Below are positions 61,565 through 64,000 of a stretch of DNA of 64,000 bases, in pieces. Each line of letters begins with the position of its first letter. The stretch's first letter is position 1. Below the pieces are notes generated by a model. The model was not told the origin of the DNA and made no database searches. It saw only the letters and a list, made by a program, of their open reading frames with translations. A program made the translations under genes and the position numbers. The stretch is from positions 109,016 through 173,015 of the forward strand of contig JAFKJB010000007.1 in the NCBI GenBank assembly GCA_017306155.1, written 5' to 3'. The DNA comes from Nitrosospira multiformis. Lineage in GTDB: Bacteria > Pseudomonadota > Gammaproteobacteria > Burkholderiales > Nitrosomonadaceae.

Positions 61565-62014
61565 ATGAATATTTTCAGACGTCATTCCTTGTTATTGAGT
61601 TGCGGCATTGGATTCGCCGTATTTTCGGGCGCCCTTGCAGCCCAGGGTTTCGATCAGTTGAAAGACATCACAGGAGGCAGTCTCGGCGGCGCAGCCTCGT
61701 CATTGGGACTGTCATCCATAACGTCCGGCAGCGCTGGCAATGCCGCGGGAATCATTGAGTATTGCATGAAAAACAACTACCTGGGTGGCGACAACGCTTC
61801 TTCGGTCAGGGATCAGTTGATGGGAAAGATTACCGGCAGCGGAGATCAACCAGCCCAGAATAATCCAGACTATATCAACGGCGCGCAGGGTATCGTGAGC
61901 GGCAGTACTGGCCAGAACGTGAATTTGAGCATGGCGGGCATGAAGGCTTCCGCAGTGAAAAAGGTGTGTGAGACGATACTTGAGCAGGGCCAGTCCATGC
62001 TTTCAGGAAACTGA
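61565..62014 (+). CDS. DUF2501-family exported protein
   Basis: The 149-residue product has a signal peptide (L-L-L-S-C-G-I-G-F-A-V-F-S-G-A-L-A) and the family pattern: Q-L-K-D-I-T-G-G-S-L near residue 30, N-A-A-G-I-I-E-Y-C-M-K-N-N-Y-L near 63, and a C-terminal K-K-V-C-E-T-I-L-E-Q-G. Two mature Cys probably pair. It resembles YjjA of E. coli, a small periplasmic protein of unknown role. A spaced GGAGA precedes the ATG. It stands alone after dnaE2. Confidence 0.85.
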   Translation: MNIFRRHSLLLSCGIGFAVFSGALAAQGFDQLKDITGGSLGGAASSLGLSSITSGSAGNAAGIIEYCMKNNYLGGDNASSVRDQLMGKITGSGDQPAQNNPDYINGAQGIVSGSTGQNVNLSMAGMKASAVKKVCETILEQGQSMLSGN

Positions 62015-62177
62015 TCCGGAATGGAACCTGCTTCAGCCTCTCATATTCATATGTTATATATTTTGGGGCCGCTCCCTGCTGACTGTTTCCCGGTTCTCGT
62101 TGCGTGTCCTTACTGTTAACGGTCGCTTTCTTCCAGCCTGCGTAAGCCCTAAACCTTCCCACTCTCAAACCCCGCCG

Positions 62178-63830
62178 ATGAGCAAAGAATTCCATAATTC
62201 CTCTGACTATGGAGCGGCGGGTAAGCCCCGTTTGAGCGTTGAAGCGGTCATCATATTTACGGTCTTCGCTGCGGTGATGTTTGTCACAGCGCCGACAAAC
62301 GGAGATTTTGCATGGAGTGACGCTCCCCGCCACGCGCTGAATGGGGTGTTCCTTCGTGATTTTTTTATCGCAATGCCTTGGGAAGATCCGCGGCAATATG
62401 CGGTCGATTACTATCTCCGTTACCCGGCATTGACCATCCTGTTCTATCCACCGCTCTTCTCCCTGTTCCTCGCGATCGCTTACTCCATCTTTGGATTCTC
62501 ACACGAGGTAGCACAAGCTACCGTAGCATTCTTTCACCTCATATTAGGATTAGCCGGCTATATGCTTGCCCGGCGGTGGATGCCGAATGGTTACGCGATA
62601 GCCGCTTCCTTGCTGCTCGCGGGTGGACCGGAAATCGCGTTCTGGGGACGGCAGGTGATGCTTGATGTTCCTGCCTATGCATGGCTGGCGCTCATGGCAG
62701 TAACCTTTGTGCGCTATATGGACTATGGTGAAACCCGCTATCTCTGGCTTACCGTACTCCTGTTTGTTGCTGCTCTCTACACCAAACAAACGTCCTTATT
62801 CGTCGTTTTTCCCCTCCTGGCCGGTTTGATCTCTGCGCATGGACTTCAGGCGCTCCGCAACCGGCAATTATGGGGCGCGGCAGTCACGCTGCTTCTATTT
62901 GTGATTCCGCTCGCCGTGCTGCATCTGAAGTTCGGCCAGGTTAACATGGCCTCGATGATGGGAAGCCAGCGCTCGGATTTACCTCGGACATCAATTGAAG
63001 CGTGGACGTATTATGCGACCCAACTCCCCGGCCAATTAGGCTGGCCAACAGTAATTCTCTCGATTATCTACCTGGCCGGTGCGACGGTAAGGGCTGACTG
63101 GAGATTGCCTCGCCCACACATGGTATTCCTTATTGTATGGTTTGTCGCCGGCTATCTTTTTTTTTCGTATATCATGGTTCGGGAACCTCGTCACGACCTG
63201 ATGGCTCTGTTACCCCTGCCAATTTTTGCGGTACTGGCGATCAAGAAGATAACGGAGAATCGGCTAAAAAAAACAGGGCTTGCGCTAGCTGGAGCAGTGG
63301 CACTTGGGTCCGTGGCCTGGTCCGTGCTGGCTTATCCCGTTCATTGGGTGACCGGTTATTCGGAAGCTGCGGATTTCGTACTGAAAAGAGCTCCACAAAA
63401 CAGCGTAGTTCTCTTTTCCGGTTATCGTGACGGCAGCTTTGTCTTCAATATCCGCGCGGGAAAACGCACTGACGTAAGTGTTGCGCGAGCAGACAAGCTC
63501 CTGCTTCGAGTGGCAATCGAGCGGGAGCGGGGCGTTCAGGATCGCAATCTGTCAGCGAACAAGATCGAAGATCTGCTCAAGCGCCATGCAATCCGGTATG
63601 TGATAGCCGAAACAGGGTTCTGGCATGATCTTCCTTCCATGGCAGCGTTGACTGCGTTATTGAATGACGCAAGCCGGTTTAAGGTAGTCCAGCGGATTGC
63701 AACTCAAGCCAATTACCATAACACGGATCATGAGCTAGTTATATATGAGTATTTGGGTACGGTTGACACGAACCCGCAGCCGTTGAGCGCAGAATTGGTA
63801 GGAAGTGGTATAACACTTAAGCAAAAGTAA
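62178..63830 (+). CDS. ArnT/PMT-like membrane glycosyltransferase
   Basis: The 550-residue product has about ten or more membrane helices. It follows the GT-C (GT39/ArnT) plan, with an acidic catalytic motif in the first periplasmic loop (D-F-A-W-S-D-A-P-R-H-A-L-N-G near residue 43) and Y-P-P-L-F-S-L near 90. The last 120 residues are soluble (F-V-L-K-R-A-P-Q-N-S-V-V-L-F-S-G-Y-R-D). Such enzymes move a sugar from a polyprenyl carrier to a lipid or protein outside the membrane; the acceptor here is unknown. The start is ATG 62178; the long open frame before it, which would overlap the DUF2501 gene, is rejected. Confidence 0.88.
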   Translation: MSKEFHNSSDYGAAGKPRLSVEAVIIFTVFAAVMFVTAPTNGDFAWSDAPRHALNGVFLRDFFIAMPWEDPRQYAVDYYLRYPALTILFYPPLFSLFLAIAYSIFGFSHEVAQATVAFFHLILGLAGYMLARRWMPNGYAIAASLLLAGGPEIAFWGRQVMLDVPAYAWLALMAVTFVRYMDYGETRYLWLTVLLFVAALYTKQTSLFVVFPLLAGLISAHGLQALRNRQLWGAAVTLLLFVIPLAVLHLKFGQVNMASMMGSQRSDLPRTSIEAWTYYATQLPGQLGWPTVILSIIYLAGATVRADWRLPRPHMVFLIVWFVAGYLFFSYIMVREPRHDLMALLPLPIFAVLAIKKITENRLKKTGLALAGAVALGSVAWSVLAYPVHWVTGYSEAADFVLKRAPQNSVVLFSGYRDGSFVFNIRAGKRTDVSVARADKLLLRVAIERERGVQDRNLSANKIEDLLKRHAIRYVIAETGFWHDLPSMAALTALLNDASRFKVVQRIATQANYHNTDHELVIYEYLGTVDTNPQPLSAELVGSGITLKQK

Positions 63831-63855
63831 CCCCTCTTGAACAGAACTCTCTCTA

Positions 63856-64000
63856 GGGCCTGTTGACGTTTTGATCTAAAGGTTTTGTGATTAGGAAGAA
63901 AACTCGTATTGTTAAAGCTCTCATACAGTAACAACACGAGTTTTCGATGCCCCGATTGCTGCTCAGTGACGAGTATTGGTCGAAGCTGCACAAGATTCTG
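63856..64000 (+). mobile_element. Left end of an IS5-family insertion sequence, cut by window edge
   Basis: The end GGGCCTGTTGACGTTTTGAT is followed by a 15-bp inverted repeat (one mismatch; 63899-63913 and 63930-63944) and the transposase start. Such GGCCTGTTGAC-type ends are found in the IS5 family (IS427 group). The right end is beyond the window. Confidence 0.8.
63947..64000 (+). CDS. IS5-family transposase, N-terminal 18 residues
   Basis: The reading frame M-P-R-L-L-L-S-D-E-Y-W-S-K-L-H-K-I-L begins at the ATG of 63947 and continues past the window. L-L-S-D-E-Y-W-S-K-L is the usual start of IS5-family DDE transposases (DUF4096 region). The start lies 3 bases after a long hairpin that may limit translation from outside transcripts. 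The element sits just after the glycosyltransferase gene. Confidence 0.8.
   Translation, partial: MPRLLLSDEYWSKLHKIL

Noticed and set aside
61968-62177. Long N-terminal extension of the glycosyltransferase overlapping the DUF2501 gene
   Set aside because: The extension is non-family sequence; the ATG at 62178 begins a normal N-terminus before the first membrane helix.

Overview
The window looks like a chromosomal segment of a Gram-negative betaproteobacterium. The best guess is an ammonia oxidiser of the Nitrosomonadaceae, Nitrosospira-like. This is inference from gene content (hopanoid genes, PEP-CTERM/EpsA, a type II-like secretion locus, a lexA-imuA-imuB-dnaE2 cassette, copper proteins); no 16S or amo/hao marker is present. 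Coding density is ordinary except in a few repeat-bearing gaps.

Layout. 1-5454 (minus): envelope lipid genes mlaA (cut by the window edge), hpnN, an mlaC/hpnM-type gene and hpnH, which make and traffic hopanoids or phospholipids between the membranes. 5991-7268 (minus): a general porin. 7515-10035 (minus): trpGDC with overlapping or near-overlapping ends. 10321-10791: a ribbon-helix-helix-like protein. 10966-16135 (minus): a five-gene energised outer-membrane unit made of an ExbB with a periplasmic lectin-like half, ExbD, TonB, a large putative porin and a coiled-coil protein. 16398-20316 (plus): two exported phosphoesterases, a GDPD and a Tat-exported PhoX. 20597-23140: small genes, an FGE-fold protein and repeat debris.

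23632-38290 (minus): a class I cyclic-di-GMP riboswitch followed on one strand by a PEP-CTERM protein with an EF-hand loop, a 498-residue exported protein of unknown function, a TpsB transporter and a 3404-residue TpsA adhesin. I read this as a c-di-GMP-tuned surface or biofilm locus. Next to it lie the PEP-CTERM-associated regulator epsA and an eleven-gene type II-like secretion operon (39659-49623). That operon mixes GspE/F/G/D with PilM/N/O/P-like assembly parts, and its secretin carries a cohesin-like C-terminus. A NarL-type response regulator with a degenerate acidic pocket lies just beyond, on the opposite strand.

51368-55215 (plus): two adjacent exported cupredoxin proteins. Protein A has only multicopper-oxidase motifs 1 and 2. 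Protein B has only motifs 3 and 4, plus an extra blue-copper domain and a YVTN-type beta propeller. The losses are complementary, so the pair appears to be one multicopper oxidase split over two genes. This is the most unusual system in the window. A 26-bp double palindrome upstream is a candidate operator.

55328-61419 (plus): an SOS mutagenesis operon, lexA2-imuA-imuB-dnaE2, with two GAAC-N4-GTTC boxes sitting on a clear sigma-70 promoter. 61565-63830: a DUF2501 protein and an ArnT-like glycosyltransferase. The window ends inside the left end of an IS5-family element. No rRNA, tRNA or CRISPR array was seen.
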